From SIG603 sp964369415 (GTDB taxonomy: Bacteria > Bacillota > Clostridia > Oscillospirales > Acutalibacteraceae), in assembly GCA_964369415.1 (NCBI GenBank), contig CAYJFP010000003.1, positions 99,555-163,554 of the forward strand: 64,000 nt of DNA, in the 5' to 3' direction. A program made the translations under genes and the position numbers. The notes under the pieces were generated by a model that saw only the letters and a program-made list of their open reading frames with translations, was not told the DNA's origin and did no database searches. Below, one piece after another: positions 42,724-51,177 of the stretch (position 1 is its first letter; every line of letters begins with the position of its first letter).

Positions 42724-42918
42724 ATGTTTTTAAATAAATACCGTTCTAAATTACCAAAAGAGAAAAACAAAGAAGATCTTGAAAAAAGATATGATGACAT
42801 AGAACTTGAAAAAGGTGATTTACCCGCAATGCTAATCGCTGCACTCATCACCTTTGGCCCCTTGATTATTGTAATTTCCTTGGTTTATCTTGTCATCGCC
42901 ATGTTTTTTGGCCTATAG
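42724..42918 (+). CDS. Small single-pass membrane protein in the opp operon
   Basis: A 64-residue protein. The first ~34 residues are charged (KEKNKEDLEKRYDDIELEKG), followed by one membrane helix (AMLIAALITFGPLIIVISLV) to the end. A Shine-Dalgarno (AGAGGA) precedes the ATG. It sits 2 nt after oppF and 11 nt before the M3 peptidase gene, so it is translated with them. No family recognised; an accessory or anchoring role for the transporter or peptidase is possible. Confidence 0.7.
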   Translation: MFLNKYRSKLPKEKNKEDLEKRYDDIELEKGDLPAMLIAALITFGPLIIVISLVYLVIAMFFGL

Positions 42919-42929
42919 TGGAGGATTAA

Positions 42930-44621
42930 ATGAAATTTAGCGATATAGCGTATAAAAGACCCGATTGTGAGCAAATAGCAAAGGAACTTTCGTATTTAAT
43001 AGATGTATTTGACAAGTGTGAAAACGCCGAAGATCAGTATCAAATCTATTTAAAGTCTTATGATTTATTTACTGATTGTGACACTCAATTTGCGCTTGTG
43101 AGAATTAGAAGCCGAATAGATACTACCGATGAATTTTACAAAAAAGAATTCTCATTTTTCAATCATTCATATCCGACTTTAATGGTTTTGTACTCAGAAA
43201 TCACTAAAAAGTTTTTGTCTAGCAAATATAGGCCTGAGTTAGAAGAAAAAATCGGGAAATTTCATTTTGAAGAATTTGAACTAAGTGTAAAAACTAATTC
43301 AGATTTAATTTTAGAAGACAAACGCGAAGAAAGTGATTTAGTTCAAAAATACACCGGTTTGATTTCTGGTTTAAGCACTGAATTTGAAGGCGAAAAGATG
43401 AGTCTTTCACGGCTTGCCGCTTACAAGGAAAGTCTTGATACAGATACAAGACGAAAAGCCTACTTAGCCGAAGCCGAGTGTTTTAATTCTGTAAAGGAAG
43501 AATTTGACGAAATCTTTGACAAACTTGTTAAATGCCGTGACAAACAGGCAAAAAAACTTGGTTTTAGCGATTATGCAGATTTTTCTTATACAAAAATGAA
43601 CCGAATTTGTTACAACAACGATGATGTAGCAGAATTAAAAAAACAAATAACAACTTCACTTGTGCCAATGCTTAGCAGTATAAAAGAAAACAGAAGAAAA
43701 AGGCTAAATCTTGATAAACTTACCTTTTCAGATTTAAGCTTAACATTTAAAGAAGGCTCGCCAAAACTTTGTGTGCACGGGGATGAGCTGCTTCAAACTG
43801 GCAAAAAAATGTATGATAAAATCTCTAAAAAATTCGGTGATTTCATGTCACTAATGATAGAAAATGAGCTTTTTGATACAGACTCTAAAATTGGCAAGTC
43901 ACCAGGCGGATTTTGCTCTTATTTAAGAAAATATAACTATCCTTTTATCTTTGCAAATTTCAACGGTACACCTACAGATGCCTATGTGATTTTCCATGAA
44001 TTTGGTCATGCATATGCAAAATATTCGGCCAATAAAAAATATGGATATAATGAAAACTCAAGTTTTCCTACCGATATTTCCGAATGTCATTCTATGTCTA
44101 TGGAATTTTTAACTTTCCCGTGGATTGATATGTTTTTTGGAAAAGATACTTCTAAATACAAATTATCTCAAATTGAAAATGCACTTATCTTCCTTCCTTA
44201 CGCTTGTCAAGTTGATGAATTTCAGCTAAAAATATATCAAAATCCTGATTTAACCCCTAAAGAACGTGATAAACTATGGCTTGAAGTAGAAAAGACATTT
44301 CGCCCCGATATAGATTATGACAATCTTCCATTTTACAAAGACGGCTGCGCATGGCAACGTCAGCAGCATATTTTTAGGACTCCATTTTACTATATCGACT
44401 ACTGTTTAGCCGAGATTGTGGCACTTCAATTTTTTATAAAATCTCTTGATAGCTATGAAAATGCCCTTCAACTGTATTTTAATTTTGTAGATCTCGCTTC
44501 TTCAAAATCATTTATAGATATTTGCCACCAATCACAAATTTTTTCTCCTTTTGACTGTAAGAATCTTGATATAGTATTTGATAAAGTTGCAAGCTGGATA
44601 AAAAAGAATCAAATCATGTAA
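42930..44621 (+). CDS. M3-family oligoendopeptidase
   Basis: A 563-residue zinc metallopeptidase of the PepF/thimet oligopeptidase family. The zinc motif is HEFGHAYA (His356, Glu357, His360) with the third ligand Glu in the downstream DISECHSMSMEFLT. The remainder is helical, as in the family. No signal peptide, so it should cut imported peptides in the cytosol. Being last in the opp operon couples uptake of peptides to their breakdown. Confidence 0.93.
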   Translation: MKFSDIAYKRPDCEQIAKELSYLIDVFDKCENAEDQYQIYLKSYDLFTDCDTQFALVRIRSRIDTTDEFYKKEFSFFNHSYPTLMVLYSEITKKFLSSKYRPELEEKIGKFHFEEFELSVKTNSDLILEDKREESDLVQKYTGLISGLSTEFEGEKMSLSRLAAYKESLDTDTRRKAYLAEAECFNSVKEEFDEIFDKLVKCRDKQAKKLGFSDYADFSYTKMNRICYNNDDVAELKKQITTSLVPMLSSIKENRRKRLNLDKLTFSDLSLTFKEGSPKLCVHGDELLQTGKKMYDKISKKFGDFMSLMIENELFDTDSKIGKSPGGFCSYLRKYNYPFIFANFNGTPTDAYVIFHEFGHAYAKYSANKKYGYNENSSFPTDISECHSMSMEFLTFPWIDMFFGKDTSKYKLSQIENALIFLPYACQVDEFQLKIYQNPDLTPKERDKLWLEVEKTFRPDIDYDNLPFYKDGCAWQRQQHIFRTPFYYIDYCLAEIVALQFFIKSLDSYENALQLYFNFVDLASSKSFIDICHQSQIFSPFDCKNLDIVFDKVASWIKKNQIM

Positions 44622-44648
44622 ATTTTGATATACACGGCAAATTATTTA

Positions 44649-44657
44649 TGATATAAT
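44649..44657 (+). promoter_or_regulatory. Extended -10 promoter upstream of the 44713 gene
   Basis: TGATATAAT (TGn + TATAAT), ~55 nt before the ATG. No clear -35 at 17 nt, as usual for extended -10 promoters. Confidence 0.5.
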
Positions 44658-44712
44658 TCTTTTGAACAGGTGTTTATTATTTCTGAAAAGAAAGGTTTTA
44701 TGAATAATTAAT

Positions 44713-45420
44713 ATGAATAAATATTTTGAAAAAATTATTGAAAATGAAATATTATTCTCTAATCTTGCCGCAAAACAATTTTCCAACACGGAAAACATCA
44801 GCAGAGAGAACCTAAAAAACGATCTCGGTGCTAGAAGTAGCGAGATCCGACGTGTCATATCCGAAACTAATAAAATCATTGACAATCATATCACACCTTA
44901 TATAAAAAACCCTAGTCTTTTAAACAATGAATTAGTTGTAGAATTTGAGGAATTAGCCGAAAAATTATCAGGATATAAAGAAAATTTAGACACGGGTCTA
45001 TCTTTTGAAATGAGGACCGCCATAACTGAATACGCTAAGTCCATCGGTGATGAAAATATGTTTATTAAAAATATGTTTTTTAAAGGTCTTACATTATTTT
45101 ATCTAGACACCTCACTTTTCAAGCCCGAAATGTCTGAGTGCTATGAAATAATTATTTCCTACGGCGATAGATATGAAGAATTTGATAAAGCTACTCGAAA
45201 TATCATTGTCCGTGCATTCGGAAACTACTATATAAGTCTTCCAAACAATGAAATTGATGAGCGCTTTAGACGATTTGATTTAGCGATTGACTTTTGGACT
45301 AATACTGCACAAAAAGTTGATCCAGATTTTCCATGGAATGCCTATTTCAACAACGTACACGATAACCTTTGCTCTTCCGTAATTTCTGCTCTTAGAATAG
45401 AAAAAATGCTCCATATGTGA
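44713..45420 (+). CDS. Helical protein of unknown function, possible first half of a split HD protein
   Basis: A 235-residue protein without signal peptide or membrane helix, apparently all-helical, perhaps TPR-like. No family recognised. It ends ...RIEKMLHM and overlaps the next gene by 4 nt (GTGA) with no independent ribosome binding site there, so the two are at least translationally coupled. The next protein begins in another frame with a segment that continues the same helical style. A single-base indel in a ~650-residue HD protein would give this picture; a natural gene pair would too. Confidence 0.6.
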   Translation: MNKYFEKIIENEILFSNLAAKQFSNTENISRENLKNDLGARSSEIRRVISETNKIIDNHITPYIKNPSLLNNELVVEFEELAEKLSGYKENLDTGLSFEMRTAITEYAKSIGDENMFIKNMFFKGLTLFYLDTSLFKPEMSECYEIIISYGDRYEEFDKATRNIIVRAFGNYYISLPNNEIDERFRRFDLAIDFWTNTAQKVDPDFPWNAYFNNVHDNLCSSVISALRIEKMLHM

Positions 45421-46670
45421 AAGATGAGTATATTGAAAGATCGTATAAATCTGCATTACACTTGAATGCAGAAATTGGAAAAGGTATAGTATCCATCAGT
45501 AACGACTTTACAGGATCTCGTCTAAAAAATCTTTATTATCTTTACGTTTGCGAGTATTACAACCACTTAATTTCCGCAAAAGAATTAACTGAGTTTCTAT
45601 ATAATTTATATAAACAAGCAGATAACAGCTACAGCTATGACGATTTATTTAAAAAATTTCAGATAACAGCACTTTTTTTCTATTATCTTAATTTTGTAAG
45701 CGAAGAGGAATTTCCACAAATAAAACGATACCAATACACAAAAGAAATTGAAGCTGATATTAGGGAATACGTCATCAACATCCCAAATGATGTATCCAGA
45801 TCGCACGTTTCATTTTTGGTTAAAAATTTTGCACTTGGTAGCAACGGTGTTTTTGATGATTTTTCTTATTTAAAAATGCTTTTGTCTCTTACCATATTTA
45901 GACATGTTCCCACCTATGTTCATTCTGTAATCGTGGGTAAGATTTCATTTGTAATAACTGAGTATCTTGCAAAATACCATCCTGAAGAATTTATCGGAAT
46001 ACCTGGTATTCATTCTACCGAAGATGTCGCTAATAACCTTAGCGAACTACTACTTTTTGTATGGTATTCAAGCTTGGTCCATGACATTGGAAAAATTGTT
46101 TACTCTCATGTCGTTTCTTTCTATGTGCGAAAGCTAAATGATAAAGAATTTGAGATGATTAAACAGCACCCAATATCTGCTGAAGGCTTTATAAGGCAAT
46201 CTCCAAGTTTTTCTGACAACTTAGAGGTATCTGAAATACTCAAGCCATTGGGATATTTTGATCTTGAAGATAACCCTGAACTTTTCTCATATTTTTGCGA
46301 TATAGCCTATGGTCATCACAAAAGTTATGACGGAAAATTTGGTTACCCTCAGACATTCGACAACCTCAGCTCACCTGTTAAGGCAATCATAGATATTGTA
46401 ACTGTAGCCGATTCAATAGATGCCGCAACTGACAGTGTAGGCAGAAGCTATGCAAATGAAAAAACTCTTGAAGATATGAGAGAAGATTTGCTTTCTCAAA
46501 TAGGAGACCGATATTCTCCCACTATAGTAAAACTTATCTTTGAAAATCAAGATTTGTATAACGCTATAAACAAGATAATAAAAATAGACAGATTCGACAC
46601 CTACTATTCATGTTTTACAACAAGTGACTTTTCTTCAACCATGCGGCCTCCTAACAAGCAGCTCGATTAA
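45417..46670 (+). CDS. HD-GYP domain protein
   Basis: A 417-residue protein. Residues ~1-210 are a helical region without recognised domain. Residues ~215-400 are an HD-GYP phosphodiesterase domain: LVHDIGK has the HD pair, then GHHKSYDGKFGYP carries HH and GYP, and DIVTVADSIDAATDSVGRSY is the next conserved helix. Unlike the one at 1547 the HHE triad reads HHK. It probably hydrolyses cyclic di-GMP. Start is GTG 45417, overlapping the preceding gene. Confidence 0.82.
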   Translation: MKDEYIERSYKSALHLNAEIGKGIVSISNDFTGSRLKNLYYLYVCEYYNHLISAKELTEFLYNLYKQADNSYSYDDLFKKFQITALFFYYLNFVSEEEFPQIKRYQYTKEIEADIREYVINIPNDVSRSHVSFLVKNFALGSNGVFDDFSYLKMLLSLTIFRHVPTYVHSVIVGKISFVITEYLAKYHPEEFIGIPGIHSTEDVANNLSELLLFVWYSSLVHDIGKIVYSHVVSFYVRKLNDKEFEMIKQHPISAEGFIRQSPSFSDNLEVSEILKPLGYFDLEDNPELFSYFCDIAYGHHKSYDGKFGYPQTFDNLSSPVKAIIDIVTVADSIDAATDSVGRSYANEKTLEDMREDLLSQIGDRYSPTIVKLIFENQDLYNAINKIIKIDRFDTYYSCFTTSDFSSTMRPPNKQLD

Positions 46671-46680
46671 ATATTTAATA

Positions 46681-46724
46681 AAATGCCATGACAATGTAAT
46701 TTTTACACTGTCATGGCATTTTTA
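46681..46724. terminator. Bidirectional terminator between the HD-GYP and MATE genes
   Basis: 18-nt arms (AAATGCCATGACAATGTA and complement) with one mismatch and a 5-nt loop, followed by T-runs on the plus strand. The second arm overlaps the stop codon of the MATE gene. Confidence 0.82.
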
Positions 46725-48090
46725 ATTTTTTAAATTCGATTTTAACAAATATAATTGTAACTACAAACGCAAGTACATCTGCTATAGGTCCTGATATCAA
46801 TATTCCGTCTATTCCAAAGAATAAAGGTAAGGTCACTATTAATGGTATCAGTATAAAAACCTGCTTACTAAAAGCTACCGCAGCACTTTTAAACGGCTTT
46901 CCTATAGCGGTCAAAAAGTTTCCAGTTACAGGCTGAAATCCATTTAAAAAAGTAGCAAACATAAATATCCTTAAATACGATGTGCCAAACTCTAAATAAA
47001 GCGGGTCTGGCTTTCCAAAAATAGACATAATTTGAACAGGAAACAGCTGAAAACAAAGAAAAACTATCACGGAACATACGCTAGCAAATTTGATGCATTT
47101 TAAGTACACCGCCTTAACTTTATCATATTTCTTAGCACCGTAATTATACCCTAAAAGTGGTTGTGCCCCTTGTGCTATTCCAATCATAACAGCCATGTAA
47201 ATTGAAGTAATCTTTGTTATGACACCAACACAGGCTAGTGGTATTTCCGTTCCATATGAAGAAGTACTTCCGTAAAAAACCAAGGTGTTATTAAGCACAA
47301 TTTGAGTAAGCATTATAGTACATTGATTAACCGACGGTGATACTCCAAAAATAACAGTATTTTTAATAATTTTAAGCTTTGGAATAAAAATATCAACACT
47401 TATTTTAAAAGTCTTGAACTTAAAAAAGTAATTTATCATCAAAATAAACGACACAGCTTGTCCGATAACCGTAGCTAGTGCTGCACCGTGTATTCCCATA
47501 TTAAATCCCATCATAAAAATTGGATTTAATATACAATTCAGTAATGCTCCTGAAATAGAACAAATCATTGCATACCTTGGAGATCCATCTGCCCTTATCA
47601 ACTTCGTCGAAGCCTCTGTCGTTATAAATAAGGGAAATCCTAAGGCTATAGTCGTAAGATAGGTGTTTGCAAGAGGTAAGGTTTCGTTTGTAGCGCCAAA
47701 CATAAAAATCAATTCTTTTGAAAAAATAATTGATACTGCACTTAGAATTATTCCAATAAAAGGAGCTAGAGTCAGTACAGTCCCAACATATTTTTTAGCA
47801 GAATCTATATCATTTTTACCTAAGCAAATGCTAAAATTAGCAGTCGCACCAACACCAATTAGCAGCATAACCGCTATAGAAAGTGTTACAAGTGGAAAGG
47901 TAATATTTGTGGCAGCATTGCCTTCAAGCCCTACAATATTGCCGATAAAAATTTGATCCACAATATTATAAAGTGCAGCTACAAGCCCGCTTAAAATAGC
48001 AGGAAGAGAATATTTTATTATTAAATTTTCTAATTTTTTATTTTCAATTTCATCCGCAATTTTAGCACTGTTTTTATTCATTGCACCCAT
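46711..48090 (-). CDS. MATE family efflux transporter
   Basis: A 459-residue protein with about 12 helices in two related halves, of the MepA/NorM type. Start of the first helix is YSLPAILSGLVAALYNIVDQIFIG with the Asp-Gln pair typical of this branch, and GIAQGAQPLLGYNYGAKKYDK is the signature of the middle loop. It exports cationic drugs or metabolites using Na+ or H+. The promoter at 48125-48153 is overlapped by a dyad. An ATG at 48081 is an alternative start. Confidence 0.92.
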   Translation of the reverse strand: MGAMNKNSAKIADEIENKKLENLIIKYSLPAILSGLVAALYNIVDQIFIGNIVGLEGNAATNITFPLVTLSIAVMLLIGVGATANFSICLGKNDIDSAKKYVGTVLTLAPFIGIILSAVSIIFSKELIFMFGATNETLPLANTYLTTIALGFPLFITTEASTKLIRADGSPRYAMICSISGALLNCILNPIFMMGFNMGIHGAALATVIGQAVSFILMINYFFKFKTFKISVDIFIPKLKIIKNTVIFGVSPSVNQCTIMLTQIVLNNTLVFYGSTSSYGTEIPLACVGVITKITSIYMAVMIGIAQGAQPLLGYNYGAKKYDKVKAVYLKCIKFASVCSVIVFLCFQLFPVQIMSIFGKPDPLYLEFGTSYLRIFMFATFLNGFQPVTGNFLTAIGKPFKSAAVAFSKQVFILIPLIVTLPLFFGIDGILISGPIADVLAFVVTIIFVKIEFKKLKMP

Positions 48091-48124
48091 TCACTTTATA
48101 AAGTTATTATTCTCTAACTGTAAT

Positions 48125-48153
48125 TAGTTTAAAATAGAAGTTAGAATTTGTCA
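48125..48153 (-). promoter_or_regulatory. Promoter of the MATE gene
   Basis: On the minus strand TTGACA (48153-48148), 17-nt spacer, TAAACT (48130-48125). An imperfect dyad (ATTCTcTAACT at 48109-48119 and AGTTAGAAT at 48138-48146) flanks the -10 box and may be a repressor site. Confidence 0.6.
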
Positions 48154-48264
48154 ATTACTTAAAACAATAAATTTAAATTTACTGAGCTTAAACTGAAACA
48201 TATTTTATATATTAAACCATAATTGTGTATTTATTATATAAATAGGTTTAATTCTCAAACATAC

Positions 48265-48293
48265 TTTACATCATTGATGAGCTATGTTATCAT
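48265..48293 (+). promoter_or_regulatory. Promoter of the MerA-like / CDP-alcohol / TVP38 operon
   Basis: TTTACA (48265-48270), 17-nt spacer, TATCAT (48288-48293), with a ~65-nt leader before the ATG at 48366. Confidence 0.6.
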
Positions 48294-48365
48294 TAATGAA
48301 CAAATATGTTACTTCAAGAAACATTAAAGAAGATTAAATTTAACTATTGATGAAGCGGTGAGATT

Positions 48366-49778
48366 ATGAAAAAATACGATATAGCAATAATAGGCGCAGG
48401 TAGTGGTGGACTCGTCGCAGCAGCGACAGCTTGTGGTATGGGTGCCTCTGTACTTTTAATTGAAAACAGAAAAATGGGCGGTGACTGCTTAAATTACGGA
48501 TGCGTTCCCAGCAAAACTTTTCTAAAATCTTGTCATGTTATGAAAAATATTAAATCAGCCCATAATTACGGTGTAAGCGTCAGTGATTATGAAGTTTCAC
48601 TTGAAAAAATTATGAATCGTGTTAAAAGTGTCATTGCTGAAATCGCTCCTCATGACTCTATAGAACGTTTTACAGAACTTGGAGCAGATGTTGTAATTGG
48701 GAAAAGTGAGATTATCTCACCAAACAAAGTAATGGTTAATGGTGAAGAACACGATGTTCGAAAAATAATTATCGCCACAGGCTCGACCGCATTCATTCCA
48801 CCGATTAAAGGCATAGAAAACATTAAATACTACACAAATGAAAACATCTTTGATTTGACCATTTTGCCAAAAAAGATGATAATTCTAGGTGCCGGCCCAA
48901 TAGGGCTAGAGCTAGGACAAGGTTTTGCACTATTAGGCAGTGAAGTACACATTGTAGACAGGTCTAAAACCTTGTTTTCTAAAGATGAACCTGAAGTTTC
49001 AAAAACCATGCTTGAATCGCTTGAAAAAGATGGAATAAAATTTCATCTAAACTGTAAAATTCTAGCTGTTAATACATGCTGCACTGAAACTATTGTGGAA
49101 ATAGAAGAAAAGGGAACATCAACTGAAATTGATTGCGACACACTGTTAGTCGCACTTGGAAGAAGTCCCAATACAAAAAATCTTGGCCTTGAAAAAATCG
49201 GGGTAACTTTAAACGACAGAGGATTTATACAAGTTAATGAGAAACTGCAAACATCTGTAAAAAACATTTATGCCTGCGGAGATGTTAGAGGTAAATATTT
49301 ATTTACTCATACAGCTGGATACGAGGCATCTGTCGCAGTGAAAAATGCACTTATAATGCCAATTTTCAAGACCTCTTATTCAAATGTTTCGTGGACTACT
49401 TACACCATGCCACAAGTCGCACATGTCGGAATTCTTGAAAAAGATGAAAAAAACTGCACTGTAGAGCTGTTAAAAATATCTGAAAATGACCGCTCAAAGG
49501 CGGAGGATGACAGAGTAGGGTTTGTTAAGGTGATTTTGAATAAAAAAGGCATTGTCGTAGGTGCCACTATAGTCGGCGATAAAGCTGGTGAAATGATTTC
49601 TCAGTTATCCATTATGATTACGAAAAAACTGCCTTTAAGTGCAGCGATGTCTGTAATTTATCAATACCCTATCCAAGGCGAAATTGTCAAAACCTTGGCG
49701 ATAAATAACTTTAAGAAAAGTGTAAAATCTTGGCAAAAAAACTTGATTAAAAAGATAGTACACAAAGGAGGAAAATAA
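48366..49778 (+). CDS. Mercuric reductase-like flavoprotein
   Basis: A 470-residue FAD- and NAD(P)H-dependent pyridine-nucleotide-disulfide oxidoreductase. FAD motif IIGAGSGGLVAA, redox pair GGDCLNYGCVPSK (Cys41, Cys46), NAD(P) motif ILGAGPIGLELGQGFALLG, and second FAD motif YACGDV. The C-terminal interface has YPIQGE in place of the His-Pro...Glu of true disulfide reductases, and MerA's extra C-terminal cysteine pair is absent. So it is neither lipoamide dehydrogenase nor a full mercuric reductase; the substrate is unknown. MerA-like genes next to TVP38 genes are known from other bacteria, and the same pair is here. Confidence 0.8.
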   Translation: MKKYDIAIIGAGSGGLVAAATACGMGASVLLIENRKMGGDCLNYGCVPSKTFLKSCHVMKNIKSAHNYGVSVSDYEVSLEKIMNRVKSVIAEIAPHDSIERFTELGADVVIGKSEIISPNKVMVNGEEHDVRKIIIATGSTAFIPPIKGIENIKYYTNENIFDLTILPKKMIILGAGPIGLELGQGFALLGSEVHIVDRSKTLFSKDEPEVSKTMLESLEKDGIKFHLNCKILAVNTCCTETIVEIEEKGTSTEIDCDTLLVALGRSPNTKNLGLEKIGVTLNDRGFIQVNEKLQTSVKNIYACGDVRGKYLFTHTAGYEASVAVKNALIMPIFKTSYSNVSWTTYTMPQVAHVGILEKDEKNCTVELLKISENDRSKAEDDRVGFVKVILNKKGIVVGATIVGDKAGEMISQLSIMITKKLPLSAAMSVIYQYPIQGEIVKTLAINNFKKSVKSWQKNLIKKIVHKGGK

Positions 49779-49779
49779 C

Positions 49780-50370
49780 ATGATTGACACAAGAGGAAGA
49801 AAACATGTGCAAAACGCATTTGATAATACCGCTAAATTTTTGAAGCTAATACACTTACACCCAAATGTGATTACAACACTTGCATTTATTCTTGGCATTG
49901 TTTCGTTTGGCTTCTTAAGCTTTGGATACACGATTCATGCCCTTATACTATTGTGGATTTCAGGACTTTTTGACGTATTAGATGGAACTGTCGCAAGGCT
50001 TGTTGGCAAAACCTCAAACCTTGGGGCGTATTTGGACTTGGTCTTTGACAGATTGGTCGAATGTTTCATTATTTTAGGATTTTACTTCTTCATGCCTGAA
50101 TTTACTTTGAGCTATTTAATATTCTTTATTGGAATGATGTTTAATTTTACAACTTTTATGCTTGCAGGAAGTCTTTTTAAAAACACTGGAAATAAAAGTA
50201 TGCACTACGACGTAGGCATCGTCGAGCGCACCGAAAGTTTTGTATTTTTTAGTGCTATGATGATTTTCCCTCTTTATGTGCCGATTATTTTAAACGTATT
50301 TAATGCGCTCATGATTTTAACAGGCATAATTAGAATGTCAAAGATTATTAAGTTTAGCAGTAAAAATTAA
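49780..50370 (+). CDS. CDP-alcohol phosphatidyltransferase family protein
   Basis: A 196-residue membrane enzyme with the complete motif DVLDGTVARLVGKTSNLGAYL..DLVFD: Asp65, Asp68, Gly69, Arg73, Gly82, Asp86 and Asp90. The family condenses CDP-diacylglycerol (or another CDP-alcohol) with an alcohol to make phospholipids. About 5-6 helices surround the motif. AAGGAGG precedes its ATG, only 1 nt after the previous stop. The alcohol (glycerol phosphate, inositol or other) cannot be read from the sequence, and pgsA-type housekeeping context is absent. Confidence 0.87.
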   Translation: MIDTRGRKHVQNAFDNTAKFLKLIHLHPNVITTLAFILGIVSFGFLSFGYTIHALILLWISGLFDVLDGTVARLVGKTSNLGAYLDLVFDRLVECFIILGFYFFMPEFTLSYLIFFIGMMFNFTTFMLAGSLFKNTGNKSMHYDVGIVERTESFVFFSAMMIFPLYVPIILNVFNALMILTGIIRMSKIIKFSSKN

Positions 50371-50411
50371 CTGCTACAGATTCTTATTATTAGAAAGGAT
50401 TTGTGATAACA

Positions 50412-51101
50412 ATGAAAAGAAAAACAATTATAAAGCTTGCAATTTTAGCCTTAGCAATCGCTTTAATAATCATATTTAGAGATTACTTAAATGTCGATGC
50501 ATTTTTAAGTTTAATGGAAAGCATAAGGTCAAATCCATTTGCACCTGTCGTTTTCGTATTAATTTACAGCGTTTCTGTCACACTTATTGTCCCCGCTGTT
50601 GCACTTACCTTGTTGTCCGTTCCGCTCTTTGGCTTTTGGGGAGGTTTACTTCTTACTATTATTGGCTCTAATATAGGCTGTCATCTCTCTTATTTCATAG
50701 GAAAATCACTTGGAGAAGAAACGATAAATAAGTTTATAAAGTCAGGCTCTTTCATAGAAAAGGCAAAAAAATCAGCGACAAAAAATGGATTTGTCTTTAT
50801 GATGTATGCTAGGCTAATCCCACTTTTCCCATTTGCCGCAGTCAATTATCTATCTGCAATCATCGGAATAAAGTATAAAGATTACGCTCTTGCCACTCTT
50901 ATTGGAATGTTACCTGGAAGTGTAGTATATATTTATTTAGCCTATACAGCAACGAACATAAGCGAAAATCCTCTTGGAATTATCGTATCCATCGCTATTT
51001 TAGTGGTCTTTACACTGGTACTCACCTTAGTTAAAAAACGTACGGATAAAAAAGAACAAGCGGAAGAAAAAACAAGCGCTATTCCGACAGAAAAAGCCTA
51101 G
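50412..51101 (+). CDS. TVP38/TMEM64 (DedA superfamily) membrane protein
   Basis: A 229-residue protein with about six membrane segments and the VTT-domain signature: VPAVALTLLSVPLFGFWGGLLLTIIGSNIG, and FVFMMYARLIPLFPFAAVNYLSAI with the FxxRxxPxxP-type motif. DedA-superfamily proteins flip or scramble phospholipids and polyprenyl phosphates. Start: ATG 50412 is chosen because GTG 50403 lies only 3 nt from the Shine-Dalgarno. As last gene of the trio it fits a lipid-linked role with the phosphatidyltransferase. Confidence 0.88.
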   Translation: MKRKTIIKLAILALAIALIIIFRDYLNVDAFLSLMESIRSNPFAPVVFVLIYSVSVTLIVPAVALTLLSVPLFGFWGGLLLTIIGSNIGCHLSYFIGKSLGEETINKFIKSGSFIEKAKKSATKNGFVFMMYARLIPLFPFAAVNYLSAIIGIKYKDYALATLIGMLPGSVVYIYLAYTATNISENPLGIIVSIAILVVFTLVLTLVKKRTDKKEQAEEKTSAIPTEKA

Positions 51102-51134
51102 CTGGCTACATCAAAAAATAAATTTACATATAAA

Positions 51135-51167
51135 AAAGAAGCTGTTCAAAATTTTTACAGCTTCTTT
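51135..51167. terminator. Bidirectional terminator after the TVP38 gene
   Basis: 11-bp stem AAAGAAGCTGT / ACAGCTTCTTT with an 11-nt loop and flanking T/A runs, between convergent genes. Confidence 0.8.
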
Positions 51168-51177
51168 CTATTTCACT

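Noticed and set aside
48366..49778. A mercury-resistance operon
   Set aside because: No merR, merT or merP; the flavoprotein lacks the N-terminal metal domain and the C-terminal Cys pair.
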